Source: Clostridia bacterium (GTDB taxonomy: Bacteria > Bacillota > Clostridia > Peptostreptococcales > Anaerovoracaceae). From it: a DNA stretch of 62,168 nucleotides. The position numbers were made by a program, and so were the translations under genes. How positions within the stretch are numbered: position 1 is the stretch's first letter; each line of letters opens with the position of its first letter. Shown here piece after piece: positions 24,582-34,260 of the stretch. The notes below the pieces were generated by a model. It was not told where the DNA came from. It saw nothing but the letters and a program-made list of their open reading frames with translations, and did no database searches. Location of the stretch: contig JAILDA010000098.1 of the NCBI GenBank assembly GCA_024689865.1, forward strand, positions 1 to 62,168. Reading direction: 5' to 3'.

Positions 24582-26354
24582 ATGGACGAATTACTTAAAA
24601 GAACTCATTATTGCGGTACGCTCAGAAAAGAAAACATAGGTCAGACCGTCTGCGTAAACGGTTGGGTAGCCAAGAACAGAAGGCTCGGAGGCCTTATATT
24701 TGCTGACATCCGAGACAGAAGCGGCATCGTTCAGGTCGTTTTTGACGAGAATACTTCGGAAGAAGTTTTTGCAAAGGCAGGGACGCTCAGAGGCGAGTTC
24801 TGCGTCGGCGTCTGCGGAACAGTTAGGGAAAGGGAATCCAAGAACCCGGATCTTCCAACAGGTTTCATAGAAGTCGTTGCGGAAAAGCTTTCGATTTATT
24901 CCGCATCCGAGACACCTCCGATCTACATTAAGGATGACGACAACGTATCCGGAGATCTCAGGCTCAAATACAGGTACCTGGACCTCAGAAAGCCCGTAAT
25001 GCAGAACACGCTTGCTTTCAGGAGCAAGATGTACAACGTGATACGCAACTTCTATTACAAGAACGGTTTCATAGAAGTCGAGACACCGGTGCTTGCCAAG
25101 CCCACACCGGAGGGCGCCAGAGACTATCTTGTCCCCAGCCGCGTTAATCCCGGCAAGTTCTACGCTCTGCCGCAGTCTCCGCAGCAGTTCAAGCAGCTGC
25201 TGATGATAGGCGGAACGGACAGATACGTACAGATAGCAAAGTGCTACCGCGACGAGGATCTGAGGGCTGACAGGCAGCCGGAGTTTACGCAGATAGACCT
25301 GGAGATGTCCTTCGTGGATCAGGAAGACATAATAGCCATCCAGGAAGCTTTCCTTAAAGAGCTCTTCAAGGAAATGAAGGGTATAGACCTTCAGCTTCCG
25401 CTTCCCAGACTTACATGGGACGAGGCCATGGACCGCTACGGTTCCGATAAACCGGACCTTCGCTTCGGATTCGAGCTTACGGACATTAAGGACGCCGTAA
25501 AGAACTGTGCATTCCAGGTGTTTACGGACGCTATCGCTGCCGGCGGCAAGGTAATGGGAATAGACATTACCGGAGGATCCGAAAAGTTCTCCAGAAAAGA
25601 CATAGACAAGATGGTCGAATCCGTTAAGGTGTTCGGTGCAAAGGGTCTTGTTTGGATAAGAAAGGAACAGGACGAAATAAGGTCTTCTGTAAACAAGTTC
25701 TTTTCTCAGGAGGAACTCTCCGCTATCTGCGAGAAGTTCAACGCCAAGGCCGGAGACCTCATCCTTATCTGCAGCGGTCCCAAGAACGTAGTGTGGTCGG
25801 CTCTGGGGTTCCTCAGAAGGGACATCGCAGGCAAGCTGGGCCTTCTGGATCCGGAAAACTTCAAGCTCTGCTGGATAACGGACTTCCCGATGTTCGAGTG
25901 GTCAGAGGAAGAGCAGCGCTATACCGCCATGCATCATCCTTTCACTTCGCCCAAAAAGGAGCACATCGGCTATCTTAAGACAGGCGAGCTGGACAAGGTC
26001 TACGCGGACGCATACGACATAGTAATTAACGGCTACGAAGCAGGCGGCGGATCCATAAGGATACACGACAGCGAGCTTCAGAAGACCATATTCGAAGTTC
26101 TTAAGCTTTCCGAAGAAGAGATCCGCACGCGTTTCGGTTTCTTCATCGACGCGTTCAAGTACGGCGCTCCGCCTCACGGAGGTCTTGCGTTCGGTCTGGA
26201 CAGACTTTGCATGCTGCTTCTCGGTACGGACGATATTCGTCAGGTAATAGCATTCCCGAAGAACCAGAACGCTCAGTGCGTAATGTCGGAAGCGCCTACG
26301 ACCGTAAGTGAGGATCAGCTGAAAGATCTTTCGATCGCACTGGATCTTGAATAG
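24582..26354 (+). CDS. aspS: Aspartyl-tRNA synthetase
   Basis: This class IIb synthetase charges tRNA-Asp. The 590-residue bacterial-type protein has an N-terminal OB-fold anticodon-binding domain (about residues 1-105), catalytic motif 2 (CYRDEDLRADRQPEFTQID), the inserted GAD domain, and motif 3 (GLAFGLDRLCMLLLG). It lies 15 nt after hisS behind AAAGGTG. The hisS-aspS pair is conserved in Bacillota. Whether it also charges tRNA-Asn cannot be told by eye. Confidence 0.98.
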   Translation: MDELLKRTHYCGTLRKENIGQTVCVNGWVAKNRRLGGLIFADIRDRSGIVQVVFDENTSEEVFAKAGTLRGEFCVGVCGTVRERESKNPDLPTGFIEVVAEKLSIYSASETPPIYIKDDDNVSGDLRLKYRYLDLRKPVMQNTLAFRSKMYNVIRNFYYKNGFIEVETPVLAKPTPEGARDYLVPSRVNPGKFYALPQSPQQFKQLLMIGGTDRYVQIAKCYRDEDLRADRQPEFTQIDLEMSFVDQEDIIAIQEAFLKELFKEMKGIDLQLPLPRLTWDEAMDRYGSDKPDLRFGFELTDIKDAVKNCAFQVFTDAIAAGGKVMGIDITGGSEKFSRKDIDKMVESVKVFGAKGLVWIRKEQDEIRSSVNKFFSQEELSAICEKFNAKAGDLILICSGPKNVVWSALGFLRRDIAGKLGLLDPENFKLCWITDFPMFEWSEEEQRYTAMHHPFTSPKKEHIGYLKTGELDKVYADAYDIVINGYEAGGGSIRIHDSELQKTIFEVLKLSEEEIRTRFGFFIDAFKYGAPPHGGLAFGLDRLCMLLLGTDDIRQVIAFPKNQNAQCVMSEAPTTVSEDQLKDLSIALDLE

Positions 26355-26363
26355 GCTGCCGTT

Positions 26364-27257
26364 ATGAACAGCACCGTATATACAAGAGAATTCAAGGACA
26401 AGCTTCTTCAGTTCGTTAAGGACAATGTAAAGCAGACCCGCTACGAGCACACTTTAAGAGTGATTGCAAAGGCTAAGGAGTATTCGGAACGCTACCGCGC
26501 GGACTGGGACAGGCTTGAAGTTGCAGCCATCTTCCACGACGCATACCGTCATGAAGGCAATCTGGAGCACGGACCGATAGCCGCAGATCACCTGGAGAAA
26601 GATTGGAGCGTTACGGATCCGGAGATACTGGAAGCCGTAAGATACCATACGATAGGACATGCAGGCGCAAGCAAGCTTACGATGGTGCTTAAGCTTGCGG
26701 ACACTCTGGAGGACGGACGGCCGTTCAGCGAAGCGGAAGTCCTCAGAAAAGCTCTTACGGACGATCTGGAAGCTAGCATGCTTCTGGTGATGCAGAGGAT
26801 AAAAGCATATGTAATGAAGTCCGGCGACGATAGGTTCAACGAGACTTCGCAAGGATTCATAGACTGGCTAAAGGAAAGGGTACCACAAGACAAGGAGATA
26901 TCTATGAGCATTAAGGAAACAGCCCTTCAGGTCGCTAAAGCCCTGGACGCCAAGAAGGCGCAGGACATAGTACTGATCAACATCGCGGAAAGATCCGGTT
27001 TCGCGGACTGGTTCATAATCGCGGACGCCGCCAACTCGAGACTTCTGGAAGCGCTTGCCGACGAAGCCGAAGATAAGATGGCGCAGATCGGAGAGGAGCT
27101 CCATCATAAAGAAGGCGTTGGCGAGAGCGGATGGATACTGCTGGACTTCGGCGACATAATCGTCAATCTGTTTACAAAAGCTAAAAGAGATTATTACAAC
27201 ATAGAAAAGATCTGGGCCGACTGCGACAGCGAGCAGTACGTGCCGGAAAGGAATTGA
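26364..27257 (+). CDS. YqeK-RsfS fusion: Ap4A hydrolase domain plus ribosome-silencing factor
   Basis: Two proteins normally encoded by adjacent genes are joined in one 297-residue frame. Residues 1-180 are a YqeK-type HD domain (diadenosine tetraphosphate hydrolase) with the ligand sites RYEHTLRV, FHDAYRH, VRYHTIGH and LADTLEDGR. Residues 181-297 are RsfS (YbeB/DUF143), which binds L14 on the 50S subunit and blocks subunit joining; VINIAERSGFADWFIIADA and VGESGWILLDFGDIIVNLF are diagnostic. Residue 181 is a Met at 26904 preceded by AAGGAG, so free RsfS may also be made. No frameshift or stop lies at the junction. aspS is 9 nt upstream and leuS 6 nt downstream. Confidence 0.93.
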   Translation: MNSTVYTREFKDKLLQFVKDNVKQTRYEHTLRVIAKAKEYSERYRADWDRLEVAAIFHDAYRHEGNLEHGPIAADHLEKDWSVTDPEILEAVRYHTIGHAGASKLTMVLKLADTLEDGRPFSEAEVLRKALTDDLEASMLLVMQRIKAYVMKSGDDRFNETSQGFIDWLKERVPQDKEISMSIKETALQVAKALDAKKAQDIVLINIAERSGFADWFIIADAANSRLLEALADEAEDKMAQIGEELHHKEGVGESGWILLDFGDIIVNLFTKAKRDYYNIEKIWADCDSEQYVPERN

Positions 27258-27263
27258 GCCGAG

Positions 27264-29765
27264 ATGAACGAGCGTTACGATTTCAAGAATATCGAAGAAA
27301 AATGGCAGAAGATATGGAAGGACACGGACGTCTTCCATGTTACGGAAGATCCGGATGCCGAAAAGTATTACTGTCTTGAGATGTTCCCTTATCCCAGCGG
27401 AAAGATCCATATGGGACACGTAAGGAACTATTCCATAGGCGATGTAGTTGCAAGGTTCAAGACCATGAAGGGCTACAACGTTCTTCATCCTATCGGATTC
27501 GACTCCTTCGGTCTTCCCGCCGAAAACGCTGCCATCCAGCACGGTATCCATCCTGCAGTATGGACAAGCTCCAACATCAAGGAGATGGAAGACGAGCTGA
27601 AGCGCTGCGGATTCTCCTACGACTGGGACCGCGAAGTCTGCACCTACAAGGAAGATTATTACAAGTGGATGCAGTGGATCTTCATCCAGTTCTGGAAGAA
27701 GGGCCTTGCTTATAAGAAAGAGAACCCCGTAAACTGGTGCCCGTCTTGCGCAACGGTGCTTGCCAACGAACAGGTAGTGGACGGTAAGTGCGAACGCTGC
27801 AAGTCCGAAGTAACCAAGAAGGATCTTTCGCAGTGGTATCTTAAGATAACGGATTATGCAGACAGACTGCTGGATAATCTGGATAAGCTCCCCGGATGGC
27901 CGGACAAGGTCAAGACCATGCAGCGCAACTGGATCGGCCGCTCCGAAGGTACAGAGCTGGATTTCGACATCGTAGGATCAGAAAAGAAGCTGCGCGTGTT
28001 CACGACCCGTGTAGATACAGTATTCGGGACCACCTTCATGGTAATGAGCCCCGAGCATCCGATGCTCCACGAGCTTGTCCACGGCACGGAATACGAAGCT
28101 GCAGTCGAAGAATACGCCGAGCAGGTAAAGCATCTTTCCGACATAGAGCGTACTTCTACCAGCAAGGAAAAGACAGGTGTGTTCATCGGCCGTTATGCCA
28201 TGAATCCGCTTACGCACAAGAAGATGCCCATATACATCTCCGACTACGTACTGATCTCCTACGGTACCGGAGCCGTCATGGGTGTTCCTGCTCATGATCA
28301 GAGAGACTTCGATTTCGCTAAGAAGTTCGGTCTGGAGATAATCCCCGTTGTCGATCCCGGCAGGGAAGACATCGACGTAAATAACCTTACCGCAGCGTTC
28401 GAAGCGGAAGGCAAGATGATAAACTCCGGCAAGTACGACGGCATGGACAACAAGGATGCCATCGTAGCCATAAGAGACGATCTTAAGGCCATAGGCCTGG
28501 GCGAAGGCAAGACTAACTACAGACTCCGCGACTGGCTCATATCCAGGCAGAGATACTGGGGCTGCCCGATCCCGATGATCTACTGCCCGGAGCACGGATG
28601 GGTCCCCGAAAAAGAAGAGAACCTGCCTGTTCTTCTTCCCACTGACGTTGAGTTTACAGGCAAAGGCGAGTCTCCGGTAGCTACTTCTAAGACATTTGTA
28701 GACACAGTCTGCCCGATCTGCGGAAAGCCGGCCAAGAGGGAAGTCGACACAATGGATACCTTCCTGGATTCCTCCTGGTACTTCCTGCGCTACTGCGATG
28801 CTCAGAACGCAGGCGCTCCGTTCGATCCCAAGAAGGCTGCCTACTGGATGCCTGTTGATCAGTACATAGGCGGCGTGGAGCACGCGATCCTGCACCTGAT
28901 GTACGCACGATTCTTCATGATGGTGCTCTACGATCTTGGCCTTGTAAGCTGCGAAGAACCGTTCACCAATCTGCTTACTCAGGGCATGGTGCTTAAGGGA
29001 TACACGGACGCGGACGGCAACTGGATAGTCGGCAAGATGAGCAAGTCCATAGGCAACGTAGTAAGCCCGGACGAGATCATAGACAAATACGGAGCAGATA
29101 CAGCAAGGCTGTTCATACTCTTCGCTGCTCCGCCGGAAAGAGAGCTTGAGTGGTCCGATTCAGGAGTGGAAGGATCCTACAGGTTCCTGGGAAGAGTCTA
29201 CCGTCTGGTCTACGATCTGGCTAAAGATACTCAGGGAATACCCGCTGTATACAAGCCGGAGACCAAGGACGACAAACAACTTAATTACATACTTAACAAC
29301 ACGATCAAAAGGGTAACAGACGACATTGAAAAGCGCTTCAACTTCAATACGGCCATAAGCGCGGTAATGGAACTTGTAAACGAGCTTTACCGTTATAAGG
29401 AACTGGATGACGTCAATATGGGCCTGATGCGCGCAGCCGCAGAGAATGTAGTACTGCTGCTTTCGCCTTTCGCTCCGCATGTCTGCGAAGAGATGTGGGA
29501 AGGCCTCGGATACTCCGAGTCCCTGTACAGACACCCGTGGCCGCAGTGCGACGAGTCCGCTCTTGTAAAGGATACGGAAGAGATAGTCATTCAGGTAAAC
29601 GGCAAAGTAAGAGACAGGATGGACGTTCCCAGCGGACTGTCCAGAGAAGAACTTGCTGCTTACTGCAAGGATACAGAAGCCGTAAGGAACCTTACCGAGG
29701 GCAAGCAGGTCGTTAAGATGATAGCCGTTCCCGGAAAGCTCTTCAATATCGTCGTGAAAGGATGA
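27264..29765 (+). CDS. leuS: Leucyl-tRNA synthetase
   Basis: This class I synthetase charges tRNA-Leu and edits misactivated amino acids. The 833-residue protein carries the HIGH-type motif KIHMGHVRN near residue 47, a CP1 editing domain (TYPE: threonine-rich [12 protein letters not shown] near 247-258 and [15 protein letters not shown] near 333), a zinc-like insertion with CPSC/CERC, and KMSKS ([10 protein letters not shown]) near residue 591. Length is normal for bacterial LeuRS. It joins the hisS-aspS-yqeK/rsfS run; no T-box leader is present. Confidence 0.98.
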   Translation: MNERYDFKNIEEKWQKIWKDTDVFHVTEDPDAEKYYCLEMFPYPSGKIHMGHVRNYSIGDVVARFKTMKGYNVLHPIGFDSFGLPAENAAIQHGIHPAVWTSSNIKEMEDELKRCGFSYDWDREVCTYKEDYYKWMQWIFIQFWKKGLAYKKENPVNWCPSCATVLANEQVVDGKCERCKSEVTKKDLSQWYLKITDYADRLLDNLDKLPGWPDKVKTMQRNWIGRSEGTELDFDIVGSEKKLRVFTTRVDTVFGTTFMVMSPEHPMLHELVHGTEYEAAVEEYAEQVKHLSDIERTSTSKEKTGVFIGRYAMNPLTHKKMPIYISDYVLISYGTGAVMGVPAHDQRDFDFAKKFGLEIIPVVDPGREDIDVNNLTAAFEAEGKMINSGKYDGMDNKDAIVAIRDDLKAIGLGEGKTNYRLRDWLISRQRYWGCPIPMIYCPEHGWVPEKEENLPVLLPTDVEFTGKGESPVATSKTFVDTVCPICGKPAKREVDTMDTFLDSSWYFLRYCDAQNAGAPFDPKKAAYWMPVDQYIGGVEHAILHLMYARFFMMVLYDLGLVSCEEPFTNLLTQGMVLKGYTDADGNWIVGKMSKSIGNVVSPDEIIDKYGADTARLFILFAAPPERELEWSDSGVEGSYRFLGRVYRLVYDLAKDTQGIPAVYKPETKDDKQLNYILNNTIKRVTDDIEKRFNFNTAISAVMELVNELYRYKELDDVNMGLMRAAAENVVLLLSPFAPHVCEEMWEGLGYSESLYRHPWPQCDESALVKDTEEIVIQVNGKVRDRMDVPSGLSREELAAYCKDTEAVRNLTEGKQVVKMIAVPGKLFNIVVKG

Positions 29766-29766
29766 A

Positions 29767-31458
29767 ATGGCAAAAAAGACAAATAACGATAAAACAAACA
29801 ATAAAATGAAAAAGCTCCGCGTCATCCCGCTGGGCGGTCTGCACGAGATAGGCAAGAACATGACCGTCCTGGAGTACGGAGACGACATGATCGCGATCGA
29901 CTGCGGTCTTTCGTTCCCGGACGACGAGATGCTGGGAGTAGACGCTGTAATACCGGATTTCTCGTACATAGCGGAAAACATAAGCAAGTTCCGCGGAGTT
30001 CTTATAACTCACGCTCACGAGGACCATATCGGCGGAGTGCCTTATCTGCTTAAGCAGTTCCAGGTGCCTATCTACGGAAGCAGACTTACTATAGGCTTCA
30101 TTAAAAACAAGCTCAAGGAGCACAAACTTTCCGCGGATACGCTCCACGAGCTGTACCCCGGACAGGTCGTGGATCTTGGATGTTTCAAGGCCGAAGCCAT
30201 ACATACCACACATTCCGTAGCCGATTCCTTCGCGTTTGCGATAAAGACTCCTGTCGGAACGGTCTTCCACACCGGAGATTTTAAGGTAGACTACACTCCG
30301 GTAGACGGAAGTCCCATAGACCTTACGAGGCTTGCTAAGATAGGTCAGGACGGCATACTTCTGCTGCTTGCGGACAGCACCAACGCACTTAGGCCCGGAT
30401 ATACCAGATCCGAGCAGATAGTCGGCAATTCGCTGTCTAACATAATAAGAAGCTCGGACAAGAGGATCATAATCGCTACTTTCTCCAGCAACGTACACCG
30501 CGTTCAGAAGATCATAGACATAGCGGTAGAGAATAACAGGAAAGTCGCTGTATCCGGCCGCAGCATGGAGAATACGGTAAACATCGCCCAGGAGCTCGGA
30601 TATCTTAACATTCCGCCAGGAACGATGATACCGCTTAAGGACATCAACAAGGTAAGCGACGACCAGCTTGTGATAATCACGACCGGCAGCCAGGGCGAGC
30701 CCATGAGCGCTCTTGCAAGAATGTCCGACGGACTTCACAAGAACGTACACATAAGGGAAAACGACCTTGTAATACTGTCGTCCAATCCGGTACCAGGCAA
30801 TGAAAGGGATGTTTCGGACATAGTAAATTCCCTCATGGAGCAGGGTGCGGACGTTCTGTACAACGACATTGCCGAGACTCATGTTTCCGGCCACGCCTGC
30901 GAAGAAGAGCTTAAGCTTGTGCATACTTTGCTGAGGCCGAAGTTCTTCATTCCGGTACACGGAGAAGTAAGGCACCTACTGGGACACGCAAGGATAGCAG
31001 AAAGTCTGGGAATGCCAAAGAAGAACATAGTCTACGCTTCCAACGGCGACGTTATCGAGCTTTCCAGAAGGAGCATGGCTCTAAGCAAGGAAAAGGTCAG
31101 CGCAAATCCGATCCTTGTTGACGGACTGGGTGTTGGAGACATTGGAAACTCTGTTCTTTCAGAAAGAAAGAACCTTTCCGAGAGCGGACTGATCGTTCTT
31201 GCCGCAGCGTTCGATTCACAGACAGGAAGGCTCAGGTCCATACCGCAGCTCCACACCAGAGGTCTGATCTACGTCAAGGAATACGGCAGCATACTGGACG
31301 AGGCCAGAGCAGAGATACTCAACGCAGTGGATGACGCATACGCGGAAAACAAAAAGCGTTCAGAGATCGAAAAGATAATGGTCAGCACGCTCAGAAGCTA
31401 CATTTACAAAAAGGTCAATAGAAGTCCGGCCATAGTTCCGGTCTTTATGGAGGTATGA
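29767..31458 (+). CDS. rnj: Ribonuclease J
   Basis: RNase J is a dual 5'-3' exo- and endoribonuclease central to mRNA decay and rRNA maturation in Bacillota. The 563-residue protein has the metallo-beta-lactamase motif HAHEDHIGG (residues 82-90), a beta-CASP domain with the HTTHSVADSFA and HTGDFKVDYTP blocks, and the RNase J signature SGHACEEELK near residue 376 followed by FFIPVHGE. It starts one base after the leuS stop and ends one base before ylbF. Only one RNase J is visible in the window. Confidence 0.96.
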   Translation: MAKKTNNDKTNNKMKKLRVIPLGGLHEIGKNMTVLEYGDDMIAIDCGLSFPDDEMLGVDAVIPDFSYIAENISKFRGVLITHAHEDHIGGVPYLLKQFQVPIYGSRLTIGFIKNKLKEHKLSADTLHELYPGQVVDLGCFKAEAIHTTHSVADSFAFAIKTPVGTVFHTGDFKVDYTPVDGSPIDLTRLAKIGQDGILLLLADSTNALRPGYTRSEQIVGNSLSNIIRSSDKRIIIATFSSNVHRVQKIIDIAVENNRKVAVSGRSMENTVNIAQELGYLNIPPGTMIPLKDINKVSDDQLVIITTGSQGEPMSALARMSDGLHKNVHIRENDLVILSSNPVPGNERDVSDIVNSLMEQGADVLYNDIAETHVSGHACEEELKLVHTLLRPKFFIPVHGEVRHLLGHARIAESLGMPKKNIVYASNGDVIELSRRSMALSKEKVSANPILVDGLGVGDIGNSVLSERKNLSESGLIVLAAAFDSQTGRLRSIPQLHTRGLIYVKEYGSILDEARAEILNAVDDAYAENKKRSEIEKIMVSTLRSYIYKKVNRSPAIVPVFMEV

Positions 31459-31459
31459 T

Positions 31460-31792
31460 ATGCAGAATGTTTACGATCTTGCACACGAACTCGTAAGATC
31501 TCTTAAAGAGACCGATCAGTTCAAGGACTATAAGGATGCCCAGAAGGCGCTCAAGGCAAACGATCAGGTCAACGCCATGATGAACGATTTCCAGCAGAAA
31601 AGCATGGAATTCCAGGCGAAGACCATGATGGGCGAAGCTCCGGACCAGGATGCTCTTGCGCAGCTTCAGAATCTCTACAGCATAGTAATGTCCGATCCGC
31701 TCGCGTCTTCGTTCTTCAACGCCCAGATGCAGCTTCAGACCATAATCGCAGATATCTACAAGATAATCGGGGAGGCAGTAGATGAAGAATAG
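31460..31792 (+). CDS. YlbF/YmcA family protein
   Basis: This 110-residue helical protein belongs to the Com_YlbF family. In Bacillus the YlbF-YmcA-YaaT complex modulates RNase Y cleavage and affects competence and sporulation. The sequence shows the family's N-terminal helix (YDLAHELVRSLKETDQFKDY) and the closing SSFFNAQMQLQTIIADI block. It sits directly behind RNase J (GGAGGTATGAT before the ATG) and overlaps the peptidase gene by 11 bp. The partner proteins are not in the window. Confidence 0.88.
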   Translation: MQNVYDLAHELVRSLKETDQFKDYKDAQKALKANDQVNAMMNDFQQKSMEFQAKTMMGEAPDQDALAQLQNLYSIVMSDPLASSFFNAQMQLQTIIADIYKIIGEAVDEE

Positions 31793-32852
31793 ATTCGAGG
31801 ATAGGCTTGGAAGGCTCCGCGCTGAGCTTTCGGCAAGAGATCTGGACGGATTCTACATCTGCGGAGAACCTAACGTTGCGTATTTTACGGGGCATAAGGG
31901 CAACGACTGCTTCCTCTACGTTACTCAGCAGGACGCTTACATAATTACTGACTTCCGCTACCGCGAGATGGCTCAGCAGTTCACCTGGCTGCAGTACTAT
32001 GAGCAGTATTCCGGCAAGACCGTATACGATCTTCTGAACTCCCGTCCTGAAAAGAAGATAGGCGTGGAGAAAGACAGGATCAACTACGCTCAGGTGCTTG
32101 CTTTCCAGGAGAAATGTCCGGCTAAGGAGTTCGTTCCTGTGGAAGACATAGTTCTTGCGCTCAGGGAAGTAAAGGATGAGTTCGAGATAGAGGCTACCAA
32201 AAAGGCGTGTGCCGTTGCCATGAAAGCATTTGATCACATGTGCGGCTTCTTAAGACCCGGTCTTACGGAAAAACAAGCCGCCAACGAGCTTGAATACTTC
32301 ATGAAGCAGAACGGCGCGGATGATCTGAGCTTCGATACGATACTTATCACCGGAGCCAAGACCAGCCTGCCGCACGGAGTTCCCGGAGACGACGTCATAA
32401 AGAAGGGCGATTTCGTTACCATGGACTACGGCTGCAAGGTAGACGGGTACTGCTCGGACGAGACAAGGACGGTTGCAGTCGGACAGCCCACACAGGAAAT
32501 GATCGACGTTTACAACATAGTTCTGGAAGCTCAGCTCAACGCCTGCAATAACATTAAGGCTGGTCTTACCGGTAAAGAGTGCGACGCTCTTGCCAGAGAC
32601 ATAATCGTTAAAGCCGGCTACGGAGAATACTTCGGCCACAGCCTTGGTCACGGCACCGGTCTGGAGATACACGAGAGCCCCAGATACGCTCAGACTAACA
32701 ACGACCCCATCAAAGCCGGTACAATTGTTTCCATAGAACCCGGTATATATCTTCCGGGAAAGTTCGGAGTAAGAATCGAAGACTTGGCATTAGTCACGGA
32801 AACAGGTATAATAAACTTTGTAACAGCACCTAAAGAGTTAATAATTCTCTAG
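31782..32852 (+). CDS. Xaa-Pro aminopeptidase (M24B, PepP/PepQ-like)
   Basis: This cytosolic metallopeptidase of the M24 family releases or cleaves Xaa-Pro bonds. The 356-residue protein has an N-terminal creatinase-like domain ([14 protein letters not shown]) and a C-terminal pita-bread domain with metal ligands in [17 protein letters not shown] (two Asp), [14 protein letters not shown] (His), [10 protein letters not shown] (Glu) and VRIEDL (Glu). It lies upstream of efp, an arrangement frequent in Bacillota. Its last 70 bp carry a strong promoter for efp. Confidence 0.94.
   Translation: MKNRFEDRLGRLRAELSARDLDGFYICGEPNVAYFTGHKGNDCFLYVTQQDAYIITDFRYREMAQQFTWLQYYEQYSGKTVYDLLNSRPEKKIGVEKDRINYAQVLAFQEKCPAKEFVPVEDIVLALREVKDEFEIEATKKACAVAMKAFDHMCGFLRPGLTEKQAANELEYFMKQNGADDLSFDTILITGAKTSLPHGVPGDDVIKKGDFVTMDYGCKVDGYCSDETRTVAVGQPTQEMIDVYNIVLEAQLNACNNIKAGLTGKECDALARDIIVKAGYGEYFGHSLGHGTGLEIHESPRYAQTNNDPIKAGTIVSIEPGIYLPGKFGVRIEDLALVTETGIINFVTAPKELIIL
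32784..32812 (+). promoter_or_regulatory. Internal sigma-A promoter for efp
   Basis: TTGGCA (32784-32789), a 17-bp spacer and a perfect TATAAT (32807-32812) lie inside the 3' end of the peptidase gene. The start would be near 32819, giving efp a leader of about 59 nt independent of the upstream operon. Confidence 0.75.
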
Positions 32853-32877
32853 AATATACAAGGAAGGAAAACAACCA

Positions 32878-33438
32878 ATGATCACAGCAAGCGATTTCAG
32901 AAAAGGCATGACCTTCGACATCAACGGCGAGCCCCACGTAGTACTGGATTTCCAGCACGTTAAGCCGGGCAAGGGCGCAGCTTTCGTAAGGACCAAGTAC
33001 AGAAACATCCTTACCGGCGCCACCAGAGAAGAAGCATTCAGCCCCAGCGACAAGTTCGAGCAGGCTCATATCGAGACTAAGAAGATGCAGTATCTCTACA
33101 ACGACGGCGAACTGTACTACTTCATGGACCCGGAATCCTACGATCAGGTCCCGCTGTCCTTCGATCTTGTTGAAGACGCGATCAAGTACATCAAGGAGAA
33201 CGACGAAGTAACCGTAAAGTTCTATCAGGGAAGCGCTTTCACAGTAGAAGCTCCTAACTTCGTAGACCTTATCGTTACCGAGACCGAGCCGGGAGTTAAG
33301 GGCAACACCGCTACCAACGTTACCAAGGCTGCAACCGTAGAGACCGGAGCCGTGATCCAGGTACCTATCTTCATCGAAGAGGGTGAAAAGATCCAGATAG
33401 ACACCAGGACCGGCGAATATCTCGGCAGATCCAAGTAA
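32878..33438 (+). CDS. efp: Translation elongation factor P
   Basis: EF-P relieves ribosome stalling at polyproline stretches. The 186-residue protein shows three beta-barrel domains; the tip loop [10 protein letters not shown] carries Lys32, the residue post-translationally modified in other bacteria. No lysyl- or deoxyhypusyl-type modification gene is adjacent, so the modification state is unknown. AAGGAAGG precedes the ATG. It has its own promoter and is followed by a hairpin. Confidence 0.98.
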   Translation: MITASDFRKGMTFDINGEPHVVLDFQHVKPGKGAAFVRTKYRNILTGATREEAFSPSDKFEQAHIETKKMQYLYNDGELYYFMDPESYDQVPLSFDLVEDAIKYIKENDEVTVKFYQGSAFTVEAPNFVDLIVTETEPGVKGNTATNVTKAATVETGAVIQVPIFIEEGEKIQIDTRTGEYLGRSK

Positions 33439-33460
33439 TCCAAAGATATCATAAAAGACC

Positions 33461-33490
33461 GGGCGGACAGCATTTTTGTGCTGCTCGCCC
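33461..33490 (+). terminator. Hairpin after efp (weak terminator or RNA 3' end)
   Basis: GGGCGGACAGCA (33461-33472) pairs with TGCTGCTCGCCC (33479-33490) through one wobble and one mismatch around a 6-nt loop. Only TTAGT follows, so the T-run is poor. It may act as a partial terminator or an mRNA 3' stabiliser before the Asp23-nusB operon. Confidence 0.55.
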
Positions 33491-33521
33491 TTAGTCATAA
33501 TATGGGCCGGCGGAACTACAG

Positions 33522-33839
33522 ATGGCAAACAACGATTCCAAGGAAAAAAACAGTTTCGCTTACGCGGAGCAGTTCATACGCAAGGCTGTGCTCGCGACAG
33601 AAGGCATAGCAGGTATCCAGGAGCTTCCCCCGATACACGACGGAGTGTTCATAACGAACATCTTCGGCAATCTTGACGTTGACATTTTCGTTAACGTCTT
33701 CTTTGGGGTGAACATTCCGGAAGTATCCTGGAACATCCAGGAAAACGTTAAGGAGATCCTGGGACTTGAGACCAATCTGGATCCGGACCACATAAACATT
33801 CACATCGAGGGGGTAGACCTGAGCAATGTCAGACAATAG
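33522..33839 (+). CDS. Asp23/Gls24 family protein (second copy, YqhY-like)
   Basis: This 105-residue Asp23/Gls24 (DUF322) protein corresponds by position to YqhY, which precedes nusB in many Bacillota. The pattern KAVLATEGIAGIQ, then VDIFVNVFFGVNIPEVSWNIQENVKEIL, matches the family; charged residues cluster at the N-terminus. Its function is not firmly known; in Bacillus YqhY is linked to acetyl-CoA carboxylase regulation, but no acc genes lie near here. It overlaps nusB by 14 bp. Confidence 0.88.
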   Translation: MANNDSKEKNSFAYAEQFIRKAVLATEGIAGIQELPPIHDGVFITNIFGNLDVDIFVNVFFGVNIPEVSWNIQENVKEILGLETNLDPDHINIHIEGVDLSNVRQ

Positions 33840-34260
33840 GACCAGCAGACCTTCTTCCAGGGAAGCGCTCATGAAGATGCTCTTCCAGATGGAGATCCAG
33901 GGGGATTTTTCAGAAGAAGCTAAGCAGAACTTTTCGGAAGAGTTCCTGGGTGAAGATCTGGACAGGCAGTATTTCGACGCTGTTTTCGATGCCTACATCA
34001 ATAATAATAACGAGATAGACGACCTTATAGAATCCTTCAGCAAGGGATGGAAGCTTGAAAGGCTTGCCAAAGTGGATCTTACGGTCCTTAGGGTATGCAT
34101 AGCGGAAACACTGTATCTTAAGGAGGATCCTGTCCCTATGTCCGCTGCGATAAACGAAGCCGTACGAATTGCAAAGATCTACGGCGGCAAGGATTCCCAG
34201 AGGTTCGTAAACGGTATTCTGGGAAGGATATCCAAAGAGCACGTTAATGCTGATAAATGA
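33826..34260 (+). CDS. nusB: Transcription antitermination factor NusB
   Basis: NusB binds boxA RNA with S10 (NusE) and promotes antitermination in rRNA operons. The 144-residue all-helical protein has the N-terminal SREALMKMLFQMEI and the C-terminal PVPMSAAINEAVRIAKIYGG and FVNGILGRI motifs. It overlaps both neighbours (14 bp upstream; 14 bp with the TsaD-like gene downstream), indicating one operon with the Asp23 gene and xseAB. Confidence 0.96.
   Translation: MSDNRTSRPSSREALMKMLFQMEIQGDFSEEAKQNFSEEFLGEDLDRQYFDAVFDAYINNNNEIDDLIESFSKGWKLERLAKVDLTVLRVCIAETLYLKEDPVPMSAAINEAVRIAKIYGGKDSQRFVNGILGRISKEHVNADK

Noticed and set aside
26890..26910. Frameshift or pseudogene at the YqeK-RsfS junction
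   Set aside because: The frame is clean and both domains keep their key residues. An assembly error that removed a stop cannot be excluded by eye, but nothing in the sequence signals one.
23285..29766. T-box leaders for hisS, aspS or leuS
   Set aside because: The gaps before these genes are 15 nt or less or overlap the previous gene, leaving no room for a T-box. The same holds for alaS (23-nt gap).
33461..33490. Hairpin after efp as a strong terminator
   Set aside because: The stem is good but the following sequence has only two Ts in a row, so I call it weak rather than a full terminator.
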